Part shown: one piece after another, positions 1-7,174 of the stretch
How the letters are laid out: each line of letters starts with the position of its first letter
How positions within the stretch are numbered: position 1 is the first letter of the stretch
Source: an uncultured Verrucomicrobiota bacterium
Lineage (GTDB): Bacteria > Verrucomicrobiota > Verrucomicrobiia > Methylacidiphilales > Verrucolacustridaceae
Reading direction: 5' to 3'
Length of the DNA stretch: 11,106 bases
Assembly (NCBI GenBank): GCA_903905395.1
Contig: CAIVGD010000392.1
Coordinates: forward strand, 1 to 11,106
The notes under the pieces: model-generated
What the model was told of the DNA's origin: nothing
Seen by the model: only the letters and a program-made list of their open reading frames with translations
Database searches by the model: none
Position numbers and translations under genes: made by a program

Positions 1-877
1 GACAGGACTGGCCGAAGGTGGTGCGCCCATACTGCTCCCGCGCAGCAGGAGCTTCTTTCGAGAGGTCAAACACTTTGCCGGCATCGCCAAAAATCAGTTC
101 ATACGATTGTTCCTCGCATGCGTCCGATTTTTGAAACTCCGGATCCGTTTTCATTTTTTGCCCAAGCGAATCCAGCTGGTGCATCAGGTCGCGCCGATCC
201 TTCTGCCGCGCCTCGGAAATACCTTCCGCCACAATTCCCTCGACAAGAAACGGATCCTTGTTCGGATCGCCGCCTGTTGCAAAAGGTTGATAGCGCGAAC
301 CGAGAAAACCGGCTTCCGAGAACCGACCCAAGGCAGTTTGGGTAACGATATAAGGAGGCACGAGGCTGGAATATCCGGCATCATAACCTTTTTTAAGCGA
401 AACCACCGCGCCAACACACGGGTGGACAAAACCATCACCCGCCATATTCCCAGTCTGCACCATGTAGGATGCCGTCTCGTGGGCATTCACGCCGTGCGTC
501 ATTCCACGCAGGATAGAATACTTGTCAGCCTGCCGGGCTAACAGGGGAATCATTTCATTGACCTGAATGCCGCCGACATTCGTTGGAATCGTCCGGGCAA
601 ATGGCCCGCAATAATCATTTCCGGCATCGGGTTTCGGATCGAACGTATCTAAATGCGATAGTCCGCCGGCCATCCAAATCTGGATCACGGACTTCGCCTT
701 GGCCGCAAGCTTTGTAGGTTGCTCGGTTGCCGAATCGACAGCCGCCAGCACCCTTGCCGAGAACCCATTACCCACGACCAACCCGACGCCGCCAAGAAGC
801 AGGCCACGGAGCATATCGCGCCTCGATACGCCGCTTCTTTCCCCATCCTGCATGGATTGTAATTTCGGTTCGCTCAT
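1..877 (-). CDS. DUF1501 family secreted protein, C-terminus beyond the window
   Basis: The reading frame starts at the ATG at 877 and stays open to the window edge, giving about 292 residues without a stop. Residues 18-45 look like a twin-arginine signal: SRRDML is followed by a hydrophobic glycine-rich stretch ending near RVLA. After it come WMAGGLSHLDTFDPKP (about residues 69-84) and a MTHGVNAHE block, both typical of DUF1501, a family with the alkaline phosphatase/sulfatase-like fold. The gene begins 11 bp after the stop of the DUF1549/DUF1553 gene; this order is the usual pairing in Planctomycetota and Verrucomicrobiota, and the two are probably cotranscribed. The sequence before the ATG (TTAAGATGAAC) gives only a weak ribosome binding site. 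The biochemical role of the family is not established, though it is often linked to polysaccharide use. Family assignment is confident; function is open. Confidence 0.9.
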   Translation of the reverse strand, partial: MSEPKLQSMQDGERSGVSRRDMLRGLLLGGVGLVVGNGFSARVLAAVDSATEQPTKLAAKAKSVIQIWMAGGLSHLDTFDPKPDAGNDYCGPFARTIPTNVGGIQVNEMIPLLARQADKYSILRGMTHGVNAHETASYMVQTGNMAGDGFVHPCVGAVVSLKKGYDAGYSSLVPPYIVTQTALGRFSEAGFLGSRYQPFATGGDPNKDPFLVEGIVAEGISEARQKDRRDLMHQLDSLGQKMKTDPEFQKSDACEEQSYELIFGDAGKVFDLSKEAPAAREQYGRTTFGQSC

Positions 878-888
878 ACTAGTTCATC

Positions 889-2343
889 TTAATGCCGATA
901 CATGAACTCCTTCGTGTTCAACAACGCCCAAGCTAAATCCATCCAAGCCTCTTTTGGCAGGCGCTTGTCTGTGTGCAAATATCTGTAGGCTGTATTTTCT
1001 TCCTCCTCCGTTGGAAATCTCGAAAGGATCGTCAGATAGAGCATTTGGATCTTATTTCCATCGCCCGGGATCTTTCCGATTGCCGGCCGGAGAGCATTGC
1101 CTCTTTTCAGCTTATCCAGCACATGCGTGGAATTCAAAAAATGTAGGCGCTGAGCAGTCGAAGGCTTGTTGTTGCGTTCCGACTCAAAACCCGTATCGCG
1201 CGAAGGCCGCCCATATAGCTCAAGGAACGGGCTGGTGATACTGCCGTCGGCAAGCGATATCGCCCGCTGGTTCTCGATGAATGTAAAAGGCTCGGGAATC
1301 TGGCTCGTATAATCCTCGCTCGTTCCAGTGATCAGACACAACGCATCCAAAAGCACTTCGGCATCCAGACGCCGCACATAATAATGAGAAAAATTCGCCA
1401 CATCATCCCGATTCTTGTCCGTTGGTTCTGCGGATAATTGATAAGTGCGGGAGTTCAAAATGATTCTGTAGATATGCTGTAAATCATAATTGTGGCTTAC
1501 CAGTTCTTGCTCCAAGTATTTTAAGACCTCGGGATTCTGCGGTAGATTGTCGGGGCGGATATCGTCGGGTTCGTGGATGATTCCACGGCCAAGGAGCCAG
1601 GCCCAGATGCGATTCACGATATTCTGTGGAAACCACGGATTATCTGTTGTGGTGAGCCAATCGGCAAAAGCCACCCGCGGATCGGAATCAGCGGCCAATG
1701 GAATCGGTGCGGCTCCCAACGGTGTTGGCATCTGCGGTTTGCCGGTTGTTGAATTGGTGAGGGCACCCGAGGGATCGAAGAAAATAATCTCCTCCTTCCA
1801 CTCGCCGGTGCTCTTGTAGCCAATCCTTGCAAAGAACGCCTCCATCCCCGCACGCTGTTCCGCGCTCCAATTCTTGGTTCGCATACCCATGAAGGTAAGA
1901 GCAACCCCATCGAGAATCTTCTGAGGATTATTCCGTGGAAGGGAACAGTAGAAGTTCACCTGCGGAACACGAAAATTACTTCCGTTCGATGTCAGCAGTT
2001 CCTTGGCAAACTTATCATACGGCATGTTTTGCTTGAGGCAGGATCGAATCCACTCGTGATACGCTTGCGCCCCATTTGGCCATAGGTTGCTGGGAAACTC
2101 GGCTTTGACCCGTAGGAGGTCGCACCATTTCATTGTCCAGTATTCTGCACACTGATCATGCTGGAGCAGTTCATCGATCAGTGCTGAACGCTTGTCTTTG
2201 TTCTCGCTGCGTATGAAATCACGAGCTTCCTGTGCTGTGGGCAATGTTCCGGTCACATCGAGAAAAGCACGTCGGACAAACACTTCGTCTGAACAGAGTC
2301 CGGACGGGGGAATTCCAAGTTCTTTTAGTTTGTCGAAGACCAA
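889..2343 (-). CDS. DUF1549 and DUF1553 domain protein
   Basis: From the first conventional start in frame (TTG at 2343) this encodes 484 residues. The DUF1549 part spans about residues 1-190: KELGIPPS, then FVRRAFLDVTGTLPT, YWTMKWCDLLR and VALTFMGMR. The DUF1553 part follows from about residue 221: DPRVAFADWLT, then NIVNRIWAWLLGRGI and ILNSRTYQLS. No CxxCH haem motif is present, so this is the short form without the fused cytochrome domain found in many relatives. The protein is paired with the downstream DUF1501 gene 11 bp away, the common PVC-bacteria arrangement; its role is unknown but usually assumed to be extracytoplasmic. The TTG start is probably not the true one. The frame is open upstream to 2607 and encodes a hydrophobic signal-like segment, but offers no ATG, GTG or TTG there. 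The product is therefore likely longer at its N-terminus. Confidence 0.88.
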   Translation of the reverse strand: MVFDKLKELGIPPSGLCSDEVFVRRAFLDVTGTLPTAQEARDFIRSENKDKRSALIDELLQHDQCAEYWTMKWCDLLRVKAEFPSNLWPNGAQAYHEWIRSCLKQNMPYDKFAKELLTSNGSNFRVPQVNFYCSLPRNNPQKILDGVALTFMGMRTKNWSAEQRAGMEAFFARIGYKSTGEWKEEIIFFDPSGALTNSTTGKPQMPTPLGAAPIPLAADSDPRVAFADWLTTTDNPWFPQNIVNRIWAWLLGRGIIHEPDDIRPDNLPQNPEVLKYLEQELVSHNYDLQHIYRIILNSRTYQLSAEPTDKNRDDVANFSHYYVRRLDAEVLLDALCLITGTSEDYTSQIPEPFTFIENQRAISLADGSITSPFLELYGRPSRDTGFESERNNKPSTAQRLHFLNSTHVLDKLKRGNALRPAIGKIPGDGNKIQMLYLTILSRFPTEEEENTAYRYLHTDKRLPKEAWMDLAWALLNTKEFMYRH

Positions 2344-2484
2344 TTCATCAAGATGACTGCTGACGGCTTTGGGATCTTCCGAATCTTCGCGGGAAACAGC
2401 ATGCGTGGTGTCTGCCGCCTGCGTGAAAACAGGGGAGAATAAAAAAAACGAGAAGAATGCGATCAGGGTGCTGATTTGATAAAT
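2344..2484 (-). other. Probable signal-peptide extension of the DUF1549 gene, without a standard start codon
   Basis: Read in the same frame as the DUF1549 gene, this stretch gives a hydrophobic core (STLIAFFSFFLFSPVF), a TQA-AD cleavage-like site, then a polar linker leading directly into LVFDKLKELG. This is what a secreted DUF1549 protein should have. No ATG, GTG or TTG occurs in this frame from 2344 up to the first upstream stop at 2608-2610. The best unconventional start is ATT at 2484; other options are ATT at 2562 and CTG at 2466. A run of eight T residues lies inside the hydrophobic core (eight A on the plus strand, about 2441-2448), so an assembly indel is possible, although the other frames upstream offer no better start. 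The signal peptide itself is well supported; its exact start is not. Confidence 0.55.
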
Positions 2485-2539
2485 GTAAGGCGTGGGAGAT
2501 GCTCGCGCAACCCGTGCACTTGGGGTGGGGGTGAATTTG

Positions 2540-2558
2540 GTAGAATGCTTTGTTCTAC
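2540..2558 (-). repeat. Inverted repeat (hairpin) just after hcp
   Basis: GTAGAA (2540-2545) and TTCTAC (2553-2558) form a perfect 6-bp stem with a 7-nt loop. On the minus strand this lies about 21 nt past the hcp stop codon. No T-run follows the stem, so it is not a classical intrinsic terminator. It may still protect the hcp 3' end or mark the boundary between hcp and the DUF1549 gene. Confidence 0.3.
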
Positions 2559-2579
2559 TAATGTGCGCAGAGTTTGTGG

Positions 2580-4232
2580 CTATGCTTTGAGGCAGTTGGC
2601 AAGATCCTCATCCGCTGTCGTGATGGGCATGAGGTTGAATTTTTCCTGAAGGGCGGCGACGATCGCCGGGGTTGCAAAAGCTGGCAGAGTTGGTCCGAGG
2701 CGGATATTTCGCACCCCAAGGTGAAGAAGAGTGAGCAGGACCGCGACTGCCTTTTGCTCGTACCAGGAAATATTGAGCGAGAGCGGGAGGTCGTTGATGC
2801 CGCACCCGAAAGCTTCGGCGAGGGCCGCGGCGATGCGAATTGCTGAATACGCATCGTTGCACTGTCCGCAATCGAGCAGTCGCGGGATGCCGCCGATCGT
2901 GCCGAAATCGTTCCGGTTAAACCGGAACTTTCCGCATCCAAGCGTGAGGACCACGCAGTCGGATGGGATTTTCTCGGTGAATTCGGTGTAATAGTTACGT
3001 CCGGTTTTCGCCCCATCGCATCCGCCTACTAGGAAGAAATGCCGGATCGCACCCGATTTCACCGCGGCGACAATCTGGTCGGCAACACCGAGGACGGCGT
3101 TGTGCCCAAATCCGAGCGTGAGGGTTTTTCCTTCGACATCCGCCGGGAATCCGGGTGAACGCTGGGCGGTCTTGATGACAGCCGAGAAATCACGTCCCTC
3201 GATGTGCTTGACGCCCGGCCAAGCGACGAGGCCGCATGTGAAGATCCGTTGGAAGTAGCTAAGCTTCGGGAGTTGGATGCAGTTCGTCGTCATGAGGATC
3301 GCACCGGGAAACCGATCAAAATCCTGTGCTTGATCCTGCCAGGCCCCGCCGTAGTGGCCGATCAGGTGGGGGTATTTGTGAAGTTCCGGATACCCGTGTG
3401 CCGGGAGCATCTCGCCGTGGGTATAGACATGGATCTCGGTTCCCTTCGTTTGTTCTAGAAGAGAGTGTAAGTCTTCTAGGTTGTGTCCGGAGACCAGAAT
3501 GCACCGCCCGGCGATCGGGTTGAGGCGGACCTGTGTGGGCACCGGGTGTCCCAAGAGTTTTGTGTGGATGCCGTCGAGGGATTCCAAAACCTGATAGTTG
3601 GCTTCGCCGCATTTCATACAAAGACCGAGCAATTGGTCAATTGTGGTCGTTTCGCCCGGCGCGATGGCCGCGAGAGCTTCGAAAATAAAGAGGGAAGTAT
3701 TCCCGGTGTCACCGCCCGCGTCCCGCACATGCCATGCGTAGGCCGCCATCCCCTTCAATCCGTAGGTGAGAAGCTCCTGCAATCCGAGCAAATCCGCCCC
3801 GATGGCTTCCTGCCGTATCTCCAGACCGGTTTTCTCGCCCTGACGGATGAGGTCGTCGAGGGTTTTCGCAGGAATAAAACATGTCGCACCATTGAACGAG
3901 GTCTTGTCGGATGGGGTTCGGATGCCCGCGTAGAGCCCCCGCGCCGTTTCGAGATGTTGTCCGGCATCGACGAGCATTCCCTGGAGGCGGGCCGGATCGA
4001 AATTCACATTCGTAACCGTCGTGAACAAAGCGTCGAGCGCGAACTGCTCCAAAGTTTCCGAACGGACTCCCGCCTGCGCAGCTCTGTGGGCGAAAACGCT
4101 GATACCCTTTAGCGCGTGGAGCAGGAGATCCTGCAAGGCGGCGGTTTCGGGATTTTTCCCGCAAACGCCGACGGCGGTGCAGCCGGTACGTTGGGATGTT
4201 TGCTCGCACTGATAACAGAACATGGAACTCAT
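2580..4232 (-). CDS. hcp: Hybrid cluster protein (hydroxylamine / nitric oxide reductase)
   Basis: This encodes 550 residues, the normal Hcp length. The N-terminal cysteines Cys6, Cys9, Cys18 and Cys24 have the Cx2Cx8Cx5C spacing of the anaerobe (Desulfovibrio) type, expected to bind a [4Fe-4S] cluster rather than the [2Fe-2S] cluster of enterobacterial Hcp. All expected hybrid-cluster ligands are visible: His250, Glu274 (HGEMLPAHGYP), Cys318 (TTNCIQ), Cys405 (GGCDGAK, the persulfide position), Cys433 (LGCGKFRF), Cys458 (GQCNDAYSA) and Glu492 (WYEQKA). Family members are cytoplasmic and reduce hydroxylamine in vitro; in cells they mainly act as NO reductases against nitrosative stress. The gene faces away from nrfHA, where NO or hydroxylamine would arise as by-products. 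I chose the ATG at 4232 (MSSMFCYQCEQ); a second ATG at 4223 would start exactly at the family's usual MFC. No Shine-Dalgarno sequence precedes either start, and the longer upstream frame lacks Hcp similarity. Confidence 0.97.
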   Translation of the reverse strand: MSSMFCYQCEQTSQRTGCTAVGVCGKNPETAALQDLLLHALKGISVFAHRAAQAGVRSETLEQFALDALFTTVTNVNFDPARLQGMLVDAGQHLETARGLYAGIRTPSDKTSFNGATCFIPAKTLDDLIRQGEKTGLEIRQEAIGADLLGLQELLTYGLKGMAAYAWHVRDAGGDTGNTSLFIFEALAAIAPGETTTIDQLLGLCMKCGEANYQVLESLDGIHTKLLGHPVPTQVRLNPIAGRCILVSGHNLEDLHSLLEQTKGTEIHVYTHGEMLPAHGYPELHKYPHLIGHYGGAWQDQAQDFDRFPGAILMTTNCIQLPKLSYFQRIFTCGLVAWPGVKHIEGRDFSAVIKTAQRSPGFPADVEGKTLTLGFGHNAVLGVADQIVAAVKSGAIRHFFLVGGCDGAKTGRNYYTEFTEKIPSDCVVLTLGCGKFRFNRNDFGTIGGIPRLLDCGQCNDAYSAIRIAAALAEAFGCGINDLPLSLNISWYEQKAVAVLLTLLHLGVRNIRLGPTLPAFATPAIVAALQEKFNLMPITTADEDLANCLKA

Positions 4233-4620
4233 AGGGGAGGGTTTTCTTTGGGTGGAGGTTTTGGATTGCAGGAAAAGCAATCTGGCATGTAGGAAGGGCC
4301 AGATCAACAGAAAAAGATAGTTTATTCTTTTATAGGTTAACCCCGAAATAAGCATGTTCAGAGATTCGCTTTTCGGATGTCTGAGATGGAGGTGCCGAAG
4401 CCGCAATGCCTGCATGATCGCATTGTGGAGAAACGTCAGGGTGAAATCTGAGCGCAGGAAGGGTGTGCCGGTTTGGATTGATCCATATCTCTCTGGAAGC
4501 GCCTGATAATAACATCCATCGGGCGGTCGGGAAGGTGACTACCGCTTGGCTGGTTATTCTTGTCATCAGACGATGCCAACCTGACATTGGCGCGGTGATG
4601 AGGATGACCGAAGTACAATC
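4233..4620. other. Divergent intergenic region, hcp side
   Basis: No convincing gene is seen here on either strand. The part nearest hcp is AT-rich (about 4305-4345, with TATAAA-like blocks on the minus strand and the 8-bp palindrome GGTTAACC at 4335-4342) and probably contains the hcp promoter, but I cannot fix a -35/-10 pair. A lone TTGAT half-site occurs on the minus strand near 4305. The 4350-4620 stretch has short frames in all directions without recognisable motifs. It may be the worn 5' part of the NnrS-like pseudogene that follows, but no residue pattern supports that directly. Confidence 0.5.
4264..4304 (-). promoter_or_regulatory. Two overlapping inverted repeats in the hcp leader
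   Basis: GATTGC (4264-4269) and GCAATC (4277-4282) form a perfect dyad with a 7-nt spacer. ATCTGGC (4280-4286) and GCCAGAT (4298-4304) form a second perfect dyad with an 11-nt spacer. They share bases 4280-4282, so in RNA only one of the two stems can form at once. They lie 31-72 nt upstream of the hcp start. They could be operator sites for a regulator of the NO response or alternative leader hairpins; neither matches an FNR (TTGAT-N4-ATCAA) consensus. Confidence 0.35.
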
Positions 4621-4898
4621 CGTTGTCCGCAGGCCATCCTGCTGCCGGTGATGGGGATCGGTGCGTTTCTTCTTCCGCGGTTTTTAGGACTTCCCAACCG
4701 GCAAAGCTTTCCGGAATCCCTCGCGCTTCCTCTAGGCTGGAATCTGCTGGCTGCGTTCGCGGCGGCTCGCTGGCCATTGGTCTGCAGATCGCGCTGGCTT
4801 CGATTTCTGCCGGGGACATTCTCTTAGGGATGAGGCTCGAACGCACGTTCACGTTCCTTCATGTCGTTTTTATTACGGGGTTCAGCCTGCTCACATGA
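4621..4898 (+). pseudogene. nnrS: Frameshifted remnant resembling an NnrS-family membrane protein
   Basis: Two plus-strand frames together give a membrane-protein fragment. The first (4621 to about 4767) reads QAILLPVMGIGAFLLPRF, then LGLPNRQSFPES and LAAFAAA. In the neighbouring frame, from about 4768 to the TGA at 4896-4898, it continues as SLAIGLQIALASISAGDILL, then RTFTFLHVVFITGFSLLT. From memory of the family, LLPVMGIGAFLLPRFLGLP and LH-FI-GFSLLT correspond to conserved NnrS segments that lie some way apart in intact proteins, so an internal deletion is also likely. There is no start codon with an N-terminal half (intact NnrS is about 400 residues), at least one frameshift, and no C-terminal segment. 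NnrS is a haem- and copper-containing membrane protein linked to NO tolerance, which fits its place between hcp and nrfHA. The assignment rests on pattern memory, not a search. Confidence 0.5.
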
Positions 4899-4959
4899 AG
4901 AGTGAACTTCCCGCAATAAAACTGCTGCCGAGCTTCAGGCGCGGGAGTTCGCACGCCCC

Positions 4960-4994
4960 CGCCATCGGCCCAGACATAATGGCATCAGATGGCG
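4960..4994 (+). promoter_or_regulatory. Dyad immediately upstream of the nrfH promoter
   Basis: CGCCATC (4960-4966) and GATGGCG (4988-4994) are perfect 7-bp inverted arms with a 21-nt spacer, ending four bases before the -35 box. An additional ATGGC at 4979-4983 repeats the right arm in direct orientation. Placement just upstream of -35 suits an activator site for the nrf operon. It could be a chance dyad; it matches no known NarL, FNR or NnrR consensus that I can name. Confidence 0.33.
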
Positions 4995-4998
4995 AGGG

Positions 4999-5026
4999 TT
5001 GACGACACTTCACGTGCGACGATAAT
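4999..5026 (+). promoter_or_regulatory. Sigma70-type promoter of the nrfHA operon
   Basis: TTGACG (4999-5004) and GATAAT (5021-5026) are each one mismatch from the -35 and -10 consensus and are separated by 16 bp. Transcription should start near 5033, about 11 nt before the nrfH GTG at 5044, giving a very short leader without a clear ribosome binding site. A second GATAAT at 5030-5035 has no suitable -35. The context, directly before a four-gene operon, supports the call. Confidence 0.65.
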
Positions 5027-5043
5027 TTCGATAATGTTCCGTC

Positions 5044-5673
5044 GTGAAAACGAATCTCCCAGCCAGATTTCTCACTCCGATGTGGCGCGTCGTGGAGCAT
5101 GTGCTGCCCCCCGTGCGCTGGCGGGTGCCCGTGATTGTGGCCGCGGGGGTGTTTACCGGGCTAGGTTTCCTGGCGTTTCACATTTCGAACGCGTCGTCCT
5201 ATTTGACCGACGATCCGAAAGCCTGTGTGAACTGCCATGTGATGGCTCCGCAGTTTGCGACATGGCAGCACTCGTCGCACGCGCGGGTGGCGGTCTGCAA
5301 CGACTGCCATGTGCCGCATGAGAATATTCTTTTGAAGTATGGGTTCAAAGCTATGGATGGCACTAGGCATGCATTCATGTTTACGTTCCACATGGAGCCG
5401 GAAGTGATTCGGATGCACGCGCCCGGGCAGTGGACGGTGCAGAATAATTGCATTCGCTGTCATGAGGGACAACTCAACCATGCGGCGCATTTGGCGGTGA
5501 CTTGGCAGGAAGTCCAGTCCGGCACTGGGAAATTGTGTTGGGACTGTCATCGCGAGACCCCACACGGACGCGGCAACAGTGCAGCCTCCACGCCGTATGC
5601 CCGCGTGCCCGAACTCTCTCCTGTTCTCCCCACTTGGCTGCCGAGCGGACGATCCACCCCAGTCGCTCCATAA
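5044..5673 (+). CDS. nrfH: NrfH, membrane-anchored tetraheme cytochrome c quinol dehydrogenase
   Basis: This encodes 209 residues of the NapC/NirT family. A single membrane anchor spans about residues 28-48. Four haem sites follow: CVNCH (61-65), CNDCH (85-89), CIRCH (136-140) and CWDCH (165-169). The first has the CxxCHxM form typical of NrfH haem 1, where the methionine (Met67) is a haem ligand. The protein sits on the outer face of the cytoplasmic membrane, takes electrons from menaquinol and passes them to NrfA in a stable complex. A proline-rich tail of about 35 residues after the last haem is unlike the compact family core and may be variable. The start is GTG at 5044: an in-frame TAA at 5032-5034 rules out extension, and the next in-frame ATG (5080) would still keep the anchor. 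No Shine-Dalgarno sequence is evident. nrfA follows after 6 bp. Confidence 0.95.
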   Translation: MKTNLPARFLTPMWRVVEHVLPPVRWRVPVIVAAGVFTGLGFLAFHISNASSYLTDDPKACVNCHVMAPQFATWQHSSHARVAVCNDCHVPHENILLKYGFKAMDGTRHAFMFTFHMEPEVIRMHAPGQWTVQNNCIRCHEGQLNHAAHLAVTWQEVQSGTGKLCWDCHRETPHGRGNSAASTPYARVPELSPVLPTWLPSGRSTPVAP

Positions 5674-5679
5674 AGCACC

Positions 5680-7173
5680 ATGAAACTCATCGTGGATATC
5701 GTCGAAAGGAAGCCATGGTTCGGCTGGATTTTATATCTGGGAACGCTGGCGGCCGTTTTTGCAATCGGACTGCTTGCCGCCTCGATTTTCGAGCGCCGGC
5801 AGGAATCGTTCCGGGTGCAGACGGTGAGCCCGATTGCCGAGTGGGAGCCGCGCAATGAAGTCTGGGGTCAAAATTTTCCGCGAGAATACGAGTCCTATAG
5901 GAACACCACGAAGACCGACTTCAAGAGCAAGTATGCGGGATCGGCTGAGACCGACTACCTCGCCGAGCAGCCTGATCTTGTCGTCCTTTTTGCGGGGTAT
6001 CCGTTCTCGCGGGATTACAAGCAGGCCCGCGGCCACGCCTACGCGATCCAAGACATCCGGGATACGCTGAGGACGACAGCTCCGCTTCCAGGCACCTGCT
6101 GGACCTGCAAGAGCACGGATGTACCCCGAGTGATGAACGAAATGGGGGCGGCAAATTTTTACAAGGCGAAGTGGGCGGATATGGGTGCCGAGATTGTCAA
6201 CCCGATCGGGTGCCAGGATTGCCATGACCCGAAGACGATGAATCTGCGTATCACGCGACCTGCACTTGCGGAGGCGATGGCGCGGCGTGGGCAGGATATC
6301 AACAAGGCCACGCATCAGGAAATGCGCTCGCTGGTCTGTGCCCAGTGTCACGTGGAATATTATTTCAAAGGGCCGGACAAATACCTGACCTTTCCGTGGG
6401 ACAAAGGGTTCAGCGCGGAGGACATGGAAGCGTATTACGACAACATCGAATTTTCCGATTGGACCCATGCGCTGAGCAAGGCGCCGATGCTCAAGGCACA
6501 GCATCCCGACTACGAGCTGTTCATGACTGGCATCCATGCGCAGCGAGGGGTTTCGTGTGCGGACTGCCACATGCCCTACAAGAGCCAGGGGGGGATTAAA
6601 TTCACTAGCCACCATCTGGCCAGTCCGCTGCAAAACATATCGACCTCGTGCGGTGTCTGCCATCGCGAGAGCGAGGAGAACCTGCTGCGCGATGTCTATG
6701 CCAGGCAGGATCGCGTGAAAGAATTGCTCAGGCTATCCCAAGACGCGCTTTGCCATGCGCATGTCGAAGCGAAAGCCGCGTGGGATGCGGGGGCGACCGA
6801 GGCAGAAATGAAGCCTGTGCTCGGGCTGATCCGGCACGCCCAGTGGCGTTGGGATTGGGTCGCCGCAGCGAATGCGGTTGGCTTCCATTCGCCTCTGGAG
6901 GCCGCCCGCGTCCTCGGCCACTCGATCCAGAAGGGCGAACAGGCTCGCCGCGAACTGGCGGTCATACTAACCCAGCACAATGTCCCACTACCGGTCGCCA
7001 TGCCCGATCTCTCGACAAAAGAAAAAGCTCAAGCCTACACCGGTCTCGATATGGCCGCCATCAAGGCACAGAAGCGGAACTTCTTGGAAAACGTCGTCCC
7101 GCAATGGGACGCGGAAGCCAAGGCCCGCGAATCAAAACTTCCCAAGACCGACGCGACAAAATCGAACTATTGA
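5680..7173 (+). CDS. nrfA: NrfA, ammonia-forming cytochrome c nitrite reductase
   Basis: This 497-residue protein catalyses the six-electron reduction of nitrite to ammonium outside the cytoplasmic membrane; NO and hydroxylamine are bound intermediates. Five haem sites are present: the active-site CWTCK (140-144) with its lysine ligand, then CQDCH (178-182), CAQCH (220-224), CADCH (293-297) and CGVCH (324-328). The catalytic residues expected from the Wolinella and E. coli enzymes are visible: Arg131 in DTLRTTAP, Tyr227 in CHVEYYF and His275 in KAQHPDYE. Lys272 and Gln274 of the same motif match the classical calcium-site residues. The C-terminal part is very close to the E. coli enzyme (for example AGATEAEMKP and RHAQWRWDW). 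The N-terminus has a hydrophobic segment (about 15-35) followed by FERRQE, which may remain as a membrane anchor instead of being cleaved. It starts at ATG 5680, 6 bp after nrfH, and ends one base before the next gene. Confidence 0.98.
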   Translation: MKLIVDIVERKPWFGWILYLGTLAAVFAIGLLAASIFERRQESFRVQTVSPIAEWEPRNEVWGQNFPREYESYRNTTKTDFKSKYAGSAETDYLAEQPDLVVLFAGYPFSRDYKQARGHAYAIQDIRDTLRTTAPLPGTCWTCKSTDVPRVMNEMGAANFYKAKWADMGAEIVNPIGCQDCHDPKTMNLRITRPALAEAMARRGQDINKATHQEMRSLVCAQCHVEYYFKGPDKYLTFPWDKGFSAEDMEAYYDNIEFSDWTHALSKAPMLKAQHPDYELFMTGIHAQRGVSCADCHMPYKSQGGIKFTSHHLASPLQNISTSCGVCHRESEENLLRDVYARQDRVKELLRLSQDALCHAHVEAKAAWDAGATEAEMKPVLGLIRHAQWRWDWVAAANAVGFHSPLEAARVLGHSIQKGEQARRELAVILTQHNVPLPVAMPDLSTKEKAQAYTGLDMAAIKAQKRNFLENVVPQWDAEAKARESKLPKTDATKSNY

Positions 7174-7174
7174 G

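Noticed and set aside
4233..4415. Upstream extension of the hcp frame by about 60 codons
   Set aside because: Hcp proteins begin at MFC with the first cysteine motif; the extension has no family similarity and runs through the leader inverted repeats and AT-rich promoter-like DNA.
4436..4852. Minus-strand frame of 138 codons in the divergent region
   Set aside because: The composition is polar and low in motifs, and the opposite strand carries NnrS-like membrane segments over the same bases, so it is best explained as their antisense shadow.
4305..5043. FNR, HcpR or NnrR binding sites in the divergent region
   Set aside because: I looked for TTGAT-N4-ATCAA and related palindromes and saw only a single TTGAT half-site; the dyads present do not fit these consensus forms.
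5731..6663. Minus-strand frame of 310 codons antisense to nrfA
   Set aside because: It lies entirely within the unmistakable nrfA coding sequence and has no recognisable domain; long antisense frames are common in GC-rich genes.
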